Below are positions 36,320 through 45,008 of a stretch of 64,000 nt of DNA, piece by piece. The first letter of the stretch is position 1. Each line of letters begins with the position of its first letter. The translations under genes were made by a program, and so were the position numbers. This DNA comes from Kamptonema formosum PCC 10802 (GTDB lineage: Bacteria; Cyanobacteriota; Cyanobacteriia; Cyanobacteriales; Oscillatoriaceae): positions 108,830-172,829 of the forward strand of contig NZ_KB235949.1 in assembly GCF_000332335.1 (NCBI RefSeq), written 5' to 3'. The notes beneath the pieces were generated by a model. That model had not been told where the DNA came from, did not search any database, and worked only from the letters and a program-made list of their open reading frames with translations.

Positions 36320-37744
36320 ATGAGTGCCCAGCGCCAAAGTGAATGCAAAACTCACTCCTCACAACTCAAAACTTTCTTTGCGAGGGGACACCAGATGGCT
36401 CTAGCCGCATTTTTTCTGGGTTTAGCTCTAGGGCTCGGGTTTTGCCTGATGCAGCAGCTGTGGCGAAACCAGCAGCTGCTGCGGCTTCTGGGGATGCTTC
36501 CGGAAGATGATGTGGGGAATTCCCTGCCCGAGATAGCTCGCTTGCGGCGCTCAATTGCCCGGGTGAACCAGCAACTGCAGCAGCTGGAGGTGCAAGTGCA
36601 AACCTGGAAGCAGATTCTCCAAGTCGCGCCAACCGGCTACCTGCAGGTGGATGAAGAAAATCAGCTGCTCTGGTGCAACGAGCAGGCGCGACAGCTGTTG
36701 AGCATTCACAACTGGGAGCCTGAACAGTTGCGCTTGCTGCTCAAGGTGGTGCGCTCCTACGAACTCGACCAGCTGATCGAGCAAACCAGACAGCGCCAGC
36801 AGCCGTGTGAGTGCCAGTGGGTGTTCCACCCAGCCATTGCGGATGGGGAGGCGCAGCGCCGGGGCGCGCTAACGCTGCGGGGCTACAGCTGGCCACTGCC
36901 AGCCGGTCAAGTGGGCGTGTTTCTGGAAAACCGGCAGGACTTTGTAGCGCTCTCTCAAGCGCGCAACCGCTGGGTTTCGGATTTAGCCCACGAACTGAGA
37001 ACCCCGCTGACCTCGATTCGCTTAGTGGCGGAAACCTTGCAGGGGCGTCTGGAACCTCCCTTGAGCACTTGGGTGCAGCGCATGCTTGTGGAAACCAACC
37101 GGCTGATCAAGCTGGTGCAGGACTGGCTTGACCTGATCCAGATGGAAGCCGACCCCAGCAAAAATCTGAAGCGCAAACCCCTGGAACTGCAAGCTTTGAT
37201 TGAGTCTGTCTGGCAAAGCCTGGAGCCGCTGGCCAAACAGAAACAGCTTTCCGTGGCCTATTCCGAACCCGAAAAGCTGCTGGTAGACGCCGACGAGTCC
37301 GGTCTTTACCGAGTCTTCCTCAATTTATTCGATAACAGCATTCGCTACAGCCCCCACCAGGGAACGATTCAAGTCAGCGCCTGCCTCTCGCCGGCACAGG
37401 ATGCCCCCACAGACGCGGCGGGGCGAGAGCAGGTTCAAATCGATATCATTGATGCCGGTCCGGGCTTTCCAGAAGCCGACCTCCCCTATGTGTTTGACCG
37501 GCTCTATCGGGGCGATCCCTCGCGAGCCCGAGGCGTGTGGGCCACAAACGGCCTTCCCCCACAGGCGGCATCGGGCCATTCCGAAATCCTCTCCTCCTCC
37601 AGCACCGGCAGCGGTCTGGGCTTGGCCATAGTCCAGCAGATCGTCCTCGCCCACGGCGGAACCGTCACCGCCCGCAACCACCCCCAAACTGGCGGTGCGT
37701 GGCTGCAAATCCATTTATTCGCTCCCATTTCCCGGATTGCCTAG
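36320..37744 (+). CDS. sphS: Sensor histidine kinase, SphS/PhoR-like
   Basis: About 474 residues. One N-terminal membrane helix (about 27-46) is followed by a Gln-rich coiled region, a PAS-like domain (about 95-200, ILQVAPTGYLQVDEENQLLW), the phosphoacceptor helix DLAHELRTPLTSIRL and an ATPase domain with NLFDNSIRYS, DAGPGF and GSGLGLAIV. It would phosphorylate the adjacent SphR under low phosphate. Start is ATG 36320, one codon after an in-frame GTG, behind AGAAGG. Confidence 0.87.
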   Translation: MSAQRQSECKTHSSQLKTFFARGHQMALAAFFLGLALGLGFCLMQQLWRNQQLLRLLGMLPEDDVGNSLPEIARLRRSIARVNQQLQQLEVQVQTWKQILQVAPTGYLQVDEENQLLWCNEQARQLLSIHNWEPEQLRLLLKVVRSYELDQLIEQTRQRQQPCECQWVFHPAIADGEAQRRGALTLRGYSWPLPAGQVGVFLENRQDFVALSQARNRWVSDLAHELRTPLTSIRLVAETLQGRLEPPLSTWVQRMLVETNRLIKLVQDWLDLIQMEADPSKNLKRKPLELQALIESVWQSLEPLAKQKQLSVAYSEPEKLLVDADESGLYRVFLNLFDNSIRYSPHQGTIQVSACLSPAQDAPTDAAGREQVQIDIIDAGPGFPEADLPYVFDRLYRGDPSRARGVWATNGLPPQAASGHSEILSSSSTGSGLGLAIVQQIVLAHGGTVTARNHPQTGGAWLQIHLFAPISRIA

Positions 37745-37749
37745 TATCA

Positions 37750-37782
37750 AGAAACCCGGTTTCTCAAAGAAACCGGGTTTCT
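37750..37782. repeat. Palindromic repeat, AGAAACCCGG family, copy 6
   Basis: Inverted repeat placed 5 bases after the sphS stop codon, where it is well placed to terminate the sphRS transcript. Loop is CAAAG in place of TTAAG. Confidence 0.88.
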
Positions 37783-38072
37783 GAGGGTCGCACTCACCAG
37801 GACGTCTGGCTTCCCTCGCACGCCGGTTTAATATGTTAAATTATGTATCGTTAACGGCAACCCTGAAATTTTTCCTTCAAAATAAGTTATGATAAAAAGT
37901 TTGCTTTTCAAAGGGACAGGATTGAGCCATCTTCCCGATCGCCGGTGCCAGCCGCCGGTCCGATTTGGCCCCGACGCCAGAACTCGGGCGTGAAATGTAG
38001 TGAAAAGCACTCTTGAGACTGGCAGCCCTGTGCTAGCTAATGTTACCGTCGTTACTATTTTAAACAACTGGG

Positions 38073-38741
38073 GTGAATCCTGCGTCTTCCAATCCAAATA
38101 GTGAGCGAACTAATTTCGAGCGCCAGATTAAGCGCTTAGAGCGGGATGTTTTGCGCATGGGCGCTTTGGTGGAAAACTCCTTTCGCCTCAGCCACCAGGC
38201 GCTGTTCCAGCGGGACTTAGCTGCGGCTCAGGCCATTCCCTCGCTGGACAAGCAGATCGATCAATTTTACCGGCAAATCGAGTCCGACTGCGTGCTGCTG
38301 ATGACGCTGCGAGCGCCGGCGGCGCAAGACTCCCGACTCTTGGGCGCTTTTATGCAGCTGGTGCGCGACATCGAGCGCATCGGCGACTACGCTAAAGACC
38401 TGGCAGAGATTGCCATTAAACTGTTCCCATACCCAGTCCACCCCTGCATGCCTGAAGTTGAGGTGATGTCCCAAGACGCCCAAGCGATGCTGGGGATGAG
38501 CCTTCTGGCTCTGGCCAATTTGGATGCGGAGGCGGGGCGCAGGTTGAAAGATCAGGATTCTACCGTCGATCGCGCCTACGACAGCCTGTACCAAACTTTG
38601 GCCCACCAGCGGGATGTCAAGGGGGTGGTGGAGCCTATCCTGTTGCTGGCGCTGGTGATCCGCCACTTGGAGCGTATGGCTGACCACGCTACTAATATCG
38701 GTCAGCGTGTGGCTTATATTGTTACTGGACAGCGGGGTTAG
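38073..38741 (+). CDS. phoU: Phosphate signalling protein PhoU
   Basis: The 222-residue all-helical protein has two PhoU repeats with the metal-binding pattern RDIERIGDYAKDLAE near residues 108-122 and the second ERMADHATNIGQRV near 194-207. PhoU represses the sensor kinase when phosphate is ample (SphU in Synechocystis). Translation starts at GTG 38073. A single gene, but it sits between sphRS and phoX. Confidence 0.92.
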   Translation: MNPASSNPNSERTNFERQIKRLERDVLRMGALVENSFRLSHQALFQRDLAAAQAIPSLDKQIDQFYRQIESDCVLLMTLRAPAAQDSRLLGAFMQLVRDIERIGDYAKDLAEIAIKLFPYPVHPCMPEVEVMSQDAQAMLGMSLLALANLDAEAGRRLKDQDSTVDRAYDSLYQTLAHQRDVKGVVEPILLLALVIRHLERMADHATNIGQRVAYIVTGQRG

Positions 38742-38826
38742 TTTTTTGAACCGCCCCCGTGAAGGGACGCCAAGAAAGAGGGGGAGAGAGGGGGGAGAAA
38801 TTAATTCCTGGCAAAGCGGGATTTGA

Positions 38827-38867
38827 GCTAACCTAAAAATGAGAAAATCTTAAATTTTTCTTAACCT
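38827..38867 (+). promoter_or_regulatory. Pho-box-like site upstream of phoX
   Basis: CTTAAATT (38849-38856), TTT, CTTAACCT (38860-38867) fit two 8-base direct repeats with a 3-base spacer, the cyanobacterial SphR site. GCTAACCT (38827-38834) lies exactly two 11-base periods upstream. The site is 345 bases before the phoX start. Confidence 0.6.
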
Positions 38868-38939
38868 GAGGGGGGGAAAAATTAGTGGTGTTTTTTGGCG
38901 GAAGGCAAGGGGAGCATCCCGTTTTTGCAAAGACTGTCA

Positions 38940-39030
38940 CCCTCACCCCCCATTCCCCTCTCTCCCAGGTCGGGAGAGGGGCGAAAGAATCAAGAATTCT
39001 CCCCTTTCCCCAAAGTGAGAGAGGGGTTGG
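38940..39030. repeat. C-rich/G-rich palindromic patches before phoX
   Basis: Two related palindromes, CCCCTCTCTCCCAGG...GGGAGAGGGG at 38950-38979 and CTCCCCTTTCCCC...GAGAGAGGGG at 38998-39027. Bases 39176-39205 add CCAAACTCTAAAATCTAAAA-type heptamers. These lie in the long phoX leader. Confidence 0.55.
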
Positions 39031-39211
39031 GGGTGCGGGGGATTACAAAAATGGGAGGCTCCCGAAGGCAAGTGCGTCTCCCTAGAAGAGTGGCAAGAGA
39101 AGACTGGCAAAGAAACCCGAATGAATAATAATAGAATACGAGTCCTGAGAGGTTTATCTTTTCCGGGCAATCCCCCAATCCAAACTCTAAAATCTAAAAT
39201 CCACAATCAAC

Positions 39212-41422
39212 ATGACTCTCAAGCGCAGAGATTTCTTGCTGTTCCTGGGCGGTAGTGCCGGCGCAGTCGCCTTGACTTCCCTACAGTCCTGTGGGCCAAA
39301 CACCCCGACACAAGCGCCTTCGCCCGCCGCCCAGAAATTCGGCTTTCGTCCTATTAAGGGCCCAATGCCGGTGACAACGGATGGGATCTCACCGGCACAG
39401 CAGCTGGAAGCCTACAAAACCTATGAAGTCGCGGACGATTTGGTACTTCCAGAAGGCTTTGCCTATCAGGTGATAGCCGCCTGGGGGGATAAGGTTGGGA
39501 ATTCTCGCTTTGGCTACAACAACGACTACCTCTCTTTTGTGGAAACCGGCCCGGATGAGGGCTACTTGACGGTCAATTTTGAGTATATCAGCGATATCCC
39601 TTGGCGGCAAACTTTCCAGCAGGTGATTGGCAAATCCCTGCCTTTTGAGGAGGTGGACGATGCGGTGAAAAAAGCCGGCGGCAAAAAAGGGCTGAATGCC
39701 TTCGCCCTTCCGGATAAAGACCCGATTAAGGCTAAAATCCTGGAGATTTGCAAAGAAGCTCTGACAGATCAGGGGCTGGGGGTGATTTCCCTGCGCCGCA
39801 AGGCGGATGGCTCTTGGGAGCGGACAAATTCCCCGGCGGACCGGCGGATTACCGGCATCTCTGGGCTGGAAGATGGCAAGTATCTGAAAGCTACCGGCCC
39901 GGCTGTGGCCATTTTTCAGAAAACCCAGGGACAGGGCTATATCGACGGACTGGGCGATCGCATTATTGGCACTTTGGCTAACTGTGCCGGTGGCACTACT
40001 CCTTGGGGTACGGTGCTGAGTGGGGAGGAAAATTTCCAGGCGCAGGTGGCGGAGCCGGTGTATGCTGACGGCACGGCTGCAGATCCGGGGGAATTAACCT
40101 TCAGCAGTACCAGCATTGATGGGCAAGGGAATGTGTTCGGACTCGCCGGCAACAAGTACGGCTGGATTGTGGAACTCGACCCAGCCAACTCCGATGATTA
40201 CGGCACCAAACACACTTGGTTGGGGCGCTACCGGCACGAAGCTGTGGGGGTGCGCGTAGAAGCCGGCAAACCCCTGGCATTTTATTCCGGGTGCGATCGC
40301 ATGGGCGGGCACGTCTACAAGTTTGTCAGCAGCGAATCGGTGGGCGACCCGCAAGATAAAGCCAATTCCAACCTGTTGACAAATGGCATGCTATATGCTG
40401 CAAAATTTAAGTCGGACGGCACCGGCACCTGGATTCCGCTGAAAGCCGACACGCCGGTGAATCCCGACAGCCCCAGCAACATTATAGGGCAAATGATTCC
40501 CTTGCCCTATAAAGCAGAACAGGGGGCTCCCCTGTCCTATCTCGAAGCTAAGAAAGATGAGCAAATCAAGCAATTTAAGCAGAAGTACAAGACGCTGGGC
40601 GACTTGTACACCGGCACCCCACAAGAGAAACAAGGCGCGATTCTGATAGACGCTCACTACGCCGCTAATGCTGCAGGCGCTACTAGCACTGCGCGTCCGG
40701 AAGACACCGAAATTGCGCCTGACGGTTCTTTATTTATTAGCTTTACTGCCGGTCTTTCTGGGAAAGAAGGGGGACCCGACAAGCGGATTTTCAAAGGGCC
40801 ACATGGGGAGACGCCTTACCCGTATGGCTGGATTGTGCGCTTGCAGGAAGTGGAAAATGACCCCGCAGCTATGAGCTTCCGCTGGAAGATACTGGCGACG
40901 GGCGGGGAACCAGCAGCTGGGGGTCTTGGTTTTGCTAACCCGGACAATTTGCTGATTGACCGCAGCGGGAATCTTTGGATGGTGACGGATATGGGCACCG
41001 GTGGTCATAACAAAGCGGTTGAGAGTCGGGTTGATGCTGAGGGAAAGCCGGTGAAGCTGTCGAAGCTGATGGGTGCGTTTGGCAACAATTCTATCTGGTA
41101 TATTCCCACATCGGGGGAAAATGCCGGTAATGCTTATCTTTTCGGTTGTGCGCCAATGGAGTGCGAGACGACGGGGCCGTTTTTTACCAGCGATCAGAAG
41201 ACGCTATTCCTGTCGGTGCAGCATCCGGGGGAGGCGATGGGAATTCGCAAGGATATGGCGGCGGACATGCGGGAGTTTGCGATGCTGAGTGCGGATGGGA
41301 AGGAGTTCGTGCAAAGTCGCAAGGTGCCGGTGGGTTCCAATTGGCCCGGTAAGGGGGCGAATGACCCGCCGAAGCCGGCTGTTGTGGCGATTCGCCGGCT
41401 TGATTCTGGGGAGATTGCGTGA
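39212..41422 (+). CDS. phoX: Alkaline phosphatase, PhoX family (DUF839)
   Basis: The 736-residue protein starts with a Tat signal (LKRRDFLLFLGGSAGAVAL) ending at LQSC, so it could be exported folded and possibly lipidated. The body matches PhoX: NNDYLSFVE, GEENFQ, GRYRHEAVGV and NLWMVTDMGTGG near the calcium/iron-binding residues of the five-bladed propeller. PhoX releases phosphate from organic esters using Fe and Ca. The Pho-box-like site and the sphRS-phoU neighbours fit phosphate control. Confidence 0.9.
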   Translation: MTLKRRDFLLFLGGSAGAVALTSLQSCGPNTPTQAPSPAAQKFGFRPIKGPMPVTTDGISPAQQLEAYKTYEVADDLVLPEGFAYQVIAAWGDKVGNSRFGYNNDYLSFVETGPDEGYLTVNFEYISDIPWRQTFQQVIGKSLPFEEVDDAVKKAGGKKGLNAFALPDKDPIKAKILEICKEALTDQGLGVISLRRKADGSWERTNSPADRRITGISGLEDGKYLKATGPAVAIFQKTQGQGYIDGLGDRIIGTLANCAGGTTPWGTVLSGEENFQAQVAEPVYADGTAADPGELTFSSTSIDGQGNVFGLAGNKYGWIVELDPANSDDYGTKHTWLGRYRHEAVGVRVEAGKPLAFYSGCDRMGGHVYKFVSSESVGDPQDKANSNLLTNGMLYAAKFKSDGTGTWIPLKADTPVNPDSPSNIIGQMIPLPYKAEQGAPLSYLEAKKDEQIKQFKQKYKTLGDLYTGTPQEKQGAILIDAHYAANAAGATSTARPEDTEIAPDGSLFISFTAGLSGKEGGPDKRIFKGPHGETPYPYGWIVRLQEVENDPAAMSFRWKILATGGEPAAGGLGFANPDNLLIDRSGNLWMVTDMGTGGHNKAVESRVDAEGKPVKLSKLMGAFGNNSIWYIPTSGENAGNAYLFGCAPMECETTGPFFTSDQKTLFLSVQHPGEAMGIRKDMAADMREFAMLSADGKEFVQSRKVPVGSNWPGKGANDPPKPAVVAIRRLDSGEIA

Positions 41423-41436
41423 CGTTCTATTTTCTC

Positions 41437-41592
41437 TTTCTCCCCCTCTCCCCTTGTGCGGGCGGGGAGGGGGTGAGGGGGAATCCCTGTGCTTTAATTG
41501 ATAAGGCGGAACACACCCCCACTCGGTAGCGGTGCGTTCCGCGCGCGAGTCCACCCCTGTGCGAGAATGGATGACACGGAACGCACCCTACT
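41437..41592. repeat. Repeat cluster between phoX and the WD40 kinase
   Basis: A C-rich/G-rich palindrome (41437-41482) is followed by copies of a GATxAGGCGGAACGCACCC-type unit at about 41497-41520 and 41560-41592, and the inverse GGTGCGTTCCGCGCG at 41530-41545. The same unit recurs around 44556-44656 and 44922-44960, so it brackets the kinase gene. Confidence 0.75.
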
Positions 41593-41694
41593 TCCTACAA
41601 GGCGATTGACAGAGTGACGCCTACAGTGTATTCTAGCACAATAGGGAGCAAGTCACATGGGAAGCCGGCTATGAACTTAAATAGGAGATAGAGT

Positions 41695-44520
41695 ATGAAT
41701 TCTAAGCTATTCTGGAAAATGTTTAAAGACCAAACAGTCAATGGCCAATATTACCTGAAAGAGTTGCTGGGGGTAGGGGGATATGGGGCAGTTTTCCAAG
41801 CCGATGAAGTGGTGGGCAATCGCTTTATGCGCCAAGTGGCCCTCAAGCTGATTCCAGCGGATGAGGAGGAGAAAAACCGCGAAGCCCAGCTCCAGGAACT
41901 CATCGCCGCCGTTAATCTAAATCACCCTCATCTGTTGCGCTGCTTTGCCCCTGGCGAGTGCCATATCGAGGAAGATCCTTATTTGTTCTTGGTGATGGAA
42001 CTCGCAGAAGAAACCCTAGAGAAGCGTCGAGGTCAGGGCGTTTTTTCGGCTGATGAAGTCCGGGACATAGTGCGAGGTTTAGCATCTGCCTTAGTATATC
42101 TCCACAGTCAACCGGATAAATTAGTGCATCGGGACTTGAAATTAGCCAACGTGCTGAGAGTGGGGAAACAGTGGAAACTGTCAGATTTTGGCTTAGTGCG
42201 TCGTGTCGGTGCCAAAAGTGGCACTCGCACCACTAATGTGAGAGCGACAGTCCAGTACGCTCCTCCTGAAGCTTATCAAAGAGTCATTACACCCAGCTGG
42301 GATTTGTGGTCTTTGACAGTGATGATTGTGGAAATGCTCACCGGTCAGTTACCCTTTTCTGGGGAGACGGAAGAAGAGTTGATAAAAGCTGTGCTAGACT
42401 GTGAACTATTGATAGACTGGTCGAAAGTGCCGGCACCTTTTGACGAAATTGTGCGAGGGGGTTTGATAAAAGATTATAAAGCCCGCTGGACAGCACAGCA
42501 AGTCCTGAGTGCACTATCATCACCGCCATCGCCCAAGACGCAACCAGTGGAAAGTCTGCGTGGCTATTTTATATTGCCACAACTGGCGCTGGAGGGAATG
42601 GTGCGGCGACTGGGACGGGGATGGATTAGAAATGTGATTCCCCTGAATCAGGAGTTGGTGCTGGTGTGTGCCGGTGGCGGCGCGGCACTGTTTAATATGA
42701 ACAGTGGTGAGGCGCTGTGGGAAATAGATTGTCCAGCGAATTGCGGCGCTTTGAGTCCTGATGGCACTCTGCTAGCATTGGGTGGGGCGCGAGATATCTA
42801 TTTGTGGGATTTGCGCAGCGGGCAATTCCTGCGACAGCTTTCTGGACATGGGGATTCGGTGAGCAGCGTCGCCTTTTCCCCAGATGGCAAAATTCTGGCG
42901 TCGGGGAGTGGGGATAAAACCGTGCGACTGTGGCATGTCGCTTCAGGGAGTGAACTGCGACAGCTTTCTGGACATGAGAATTGGGTGTGGAGCGTTGCCT
43001 TCTCCCCAGATGGCAAAATTCTGGCGTCGGGGAGCTGGGATAAAACCGTGCGACTGTGGGATGTGGCAACAGGGAGTGAACTGCGACAGCTTTCTGGACA
43101 TGGGGATTTGGTGATCAGCGTCGCCTTCACCCCAGATGGCAAAATTCTGGCGTCGGGGAGCTCGGATAAAACCGTGCGATTGTGGGATGTGGCAACAGGG
43201 AGTGAACTGCGGCAGCTTTCTGGACATGGGGATTTGGTGCTCAGCGTTGCCTTCACCCCAGATGGCAAAATTCTGATGTCAGGGAACTCGGATAATACCG
43301 TGCGACTGTGGGATGTGGCAACAGGGAGTGAACTGCGACAGCTTTCTGGACATGAGAATTCGGTGTACAGCGTTGCCTTCTCCCCAGATGGCAAAATTCT
43401 GGCGTCGGGGAGTTGGGATAAAACCGTGCGACTGTGGGATGTGGCAACAGGGAGCGAACTGCGACTGCTTTCTGGACAGGGGGATTTGGTGTACAGCGTC
43501 GCCTCCTCCCCAGATGGCAAAATTCTGGCGTCGGGGAGTAATGATAAAACCGTGCGACTGTGGGATGTGGCAACAGGGAGTGAACTGCGACAGCTTTCTG
43601 GACATGAGAATGAGGTGTACAGCGTCGCCTTCTCCCCAGATGGCAAAATTCTGGCGTCGGGGAGTAATGATAAAACCGTGCGACTGTGGGATGTGGCAAC
43701 AGGGAGTGAACTGCGACAGCTTTCTGGACATGAGAATGAGGTGTACAGCGTCGCCTTCTCCCCAGATGGCAAAATTCTGGCGTCGGGGAGTTGGGATAAA
43801 ACCGTGCGACTGTGGGATGTGGCAACAGGGAGTCAACTGCGACTGCTTTCTGGACATGAGGATTCGGTGTTCAGCGTTGCCTTCTCCCCAGATGGCAAAA
43901 TTCTGATGTCGGGGAGTTGGGATAAAACCGTGCGACTGTGGGATGTGGCAACAGGGAGTCAACTGCGACAGCTTTCTGGATATGAGAATTCAGTGAATAG
44001 CGTCGCCTTCTCCCCAGATGGCAAAATTCTGGCGTCGGGGAGTGAGGATAATACCGTGCGACTGTGGGATGTGGCAACAGGGAGTGAACTGCGACAGATT
44101 TTTGGACATGGGAATTCGGTGTGCAGCGTCGCCTTCTCCCCAGATGGTAAAATTCTGGCATCGGGGAGTTTGGATAAAACCGTGCGACTGTGGGATGTGG
44201 CTTCTGGGAATAAAGTTGCTTCTAGGAATTCAGTGTGGCAATTTTTGTCGAATGTTATTTTTGGGGAACAACTGCAAACACTGTCTGGACATAGGAATTG
44301 GGTGTGGAGCGTCGCCTTCTCCCCAGATGGCAAAATTTTGGCGTCGGGGAGTAGGGATAATACCGTGCGACTGTGGGATGTGGCAACAGGGAGTAAACTG
44401 CGACAGCTTTCTGGACATGGGAATTTGGTGTGCGGCGTCGCCTTCTCCCCAGATGGCAAAATTCTGATGTCGGCGAGTGAGGATGGTACGGTGCGGTTGT
44501 GGGAGGTGGGTTCGCTGTAG
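41695..44520 (+). CDS. Ser/Thr protein kinase with 14-blade WD40 array
   Basis: The 941-residue protein has an intact Hanks-type kinase domain at about 15-270: LLGVGGYGAVFQA (P-loop), VALKLIPAD (Lys), LVHRDLKLANV near 145, LSDFGLV near 164 and an APPEA end motif. After a linker come one degenerate and 13 regular WD40 repeats from about residue 381, enough for two seven-bladed propellers. A 19-residue insert separates repeats 11 and 12. There is no membrane segment. GGAGAT precedes the ATG. The ATPase, VWA and FHA genes follow on the same strand after a 490-base repeat-rich gap. Confidence 0.92.
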   Translation: MNSKLFWKMFKDQTVNGQYYLKELLGVGGYGAVFQADEVVGNRFMRQVALKLIPADEEEKNREAQLQELIAAVNLNHPHLLRCFAPGECHIEEDPYLFLVMELAEETLEKRRGQGVFSADEVRDIVRGLASALVYLHSQPDKLVHRDLKLANVLRVGKQWKLSDFGLVRRVGAKSGTRTTNVRATVQYAPPEAYQRVITPSWDLWSLTVMIVEMLTGQLPFSGETEEELIKAVLDCELLIDWSKVPAPFDEIVRGGLIKDYKARWTAQQVLSALSSPPSPKTQPVESLRGYFILPQLALEGMVRRLGRGWIRNVIPLNQELVLVCAGGGAALFNMNSGEALWEIDCPANCGALSPDGTLLALGGARDIYLWDLRSGQFLRQLSGHGDSVSSVAFSPDGKILASGSGDKTVRLWHVASGSELRQLSGHENWVWSVAFSPDGKILASGSWDKTVRLWDVATGSELRQLSGHGDLVISVAFTPDGKILASGSSDKTVRLWDVATGSELRQLSGHGDLVLSVAFTPDGKILMSGNSDNTVRLWDVATGSELRQLSGHENSVYSVAFSPDGKILASGSWDKTVRLWDVATGSELRLLSGQGDLVYSVASSPDGKILASGSNDKTVRLWDVATGSELRQLSGHENEVYSVAFSPDGKILASGSNDKTVRLWDVATGSELRQLSGHENEVYSVAFSPDGKILASGSWDKTVRLWDVATGSQLRLLSGHEDSVFSVAFSPDGKILMSGSWDKTVRLWDVATGSQLRQLSGYENSVNSVAFSPDGKILASGSEDNTVRLWDVATGSELRQIFGHGNSVCSVAFSPDGKILASGSLDKTVRLWDVASGNKVASRNSVWQFLSNVIFGEQLQTLSGHRNWVWSVAFSPDGKILASGSRDNTVRLWDVATGSKLRQLSGHGNLVCGVAFSPDGKILMSASEDGTVRLWEVGSL
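42835..44517 (+). repeat. Near-identical 126-nt WD40-coding repeats (13 units)
   Basis: Repeat starts fall at 42835, 42961, 43087, 43213, 43339, 43465, 43591, 43717, 43843, 43969 and 44095, exactly 126 nt apart; then after a 57-nt insert at about 44278 and 44404. Most bases are invariant. Differences cluster at the codons after GH (DS, NW, DL, NS, NE), the codon before SVAF (S, W, I, L, Y, F, N, C) and the residue in GSxDKTVR (G, W, S, N, E, L, R). Confidence 0.93.
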
Positions 44521-45000
44521 GGGTCCGCGTGGGAATACCCCCCATTTTTGCGGGGGAATTGATAAGGCGGAACGCCCCTATTTTCTGCCTCCCATTTGTC
44601 TGCGAGAATTGATGACGCGGAACGCATTCTATTTTCTGCGCGGTGCGTTCCGCGTGCGAACACCCCCCAGGATTGCCGGCGGGGTTTTCGGGTAGTGCCG
44701 GGGCGGGTTTAGTCATATTTTTCCCTGTGAGATCGGGATTTCGGGCGAACCCGCCCCTACGGGGGGTTGACAGCAGCATACATAGCCTTGTAGGGGAGGG
44801 TTCTGCCAAGATATTTATGGCACAGAGCAGAATATGAATAAACCCGCCCCTACCTCGCCAACAATAACGGTGCTACCGGACATGATATGAGTTTCAATCG
44901 CCCGGTAGCTCTAAGTGCCCCCCTGTGCGATAATGGATTGAGGCGGAACGCACCCCACGTTCGTCTGTCACCGGCAACAAACCCAACACAAGATAAAGGA
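44521..45000. repeat. Repeat-rich spacer between kinase and ATPase genes
   Basis: Contains GCGGAACGC units at about 44556-44580, 44600-44656 and 44922-44960, and a GGGCGGGTT/AACCCGCCCC palindromic pair at about 44686-44852. No gene seen. AAAGGAGG at 44996-45002 is a strong ribosome-binding site for the next gene. Confidence 0.7.
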
Positions 45001-45008
45001 GGTATTTG

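Noticed and set aside
42835-44517. Regular direct repeats resembling a CRISPR array
   Set aside because: The 126-nt period is fully coding for WD40 blades, with no unique spacers and no cas genes.
42692-44809. Several long minus-strand open frames opposite the WD40 kinase, with repeats such as SHSRTVLS and QSHGFI
   Set aside because: They mirror the 126-nt WD40-coding repeat; the plus frame has kinase and WD40 motifs and a good start.
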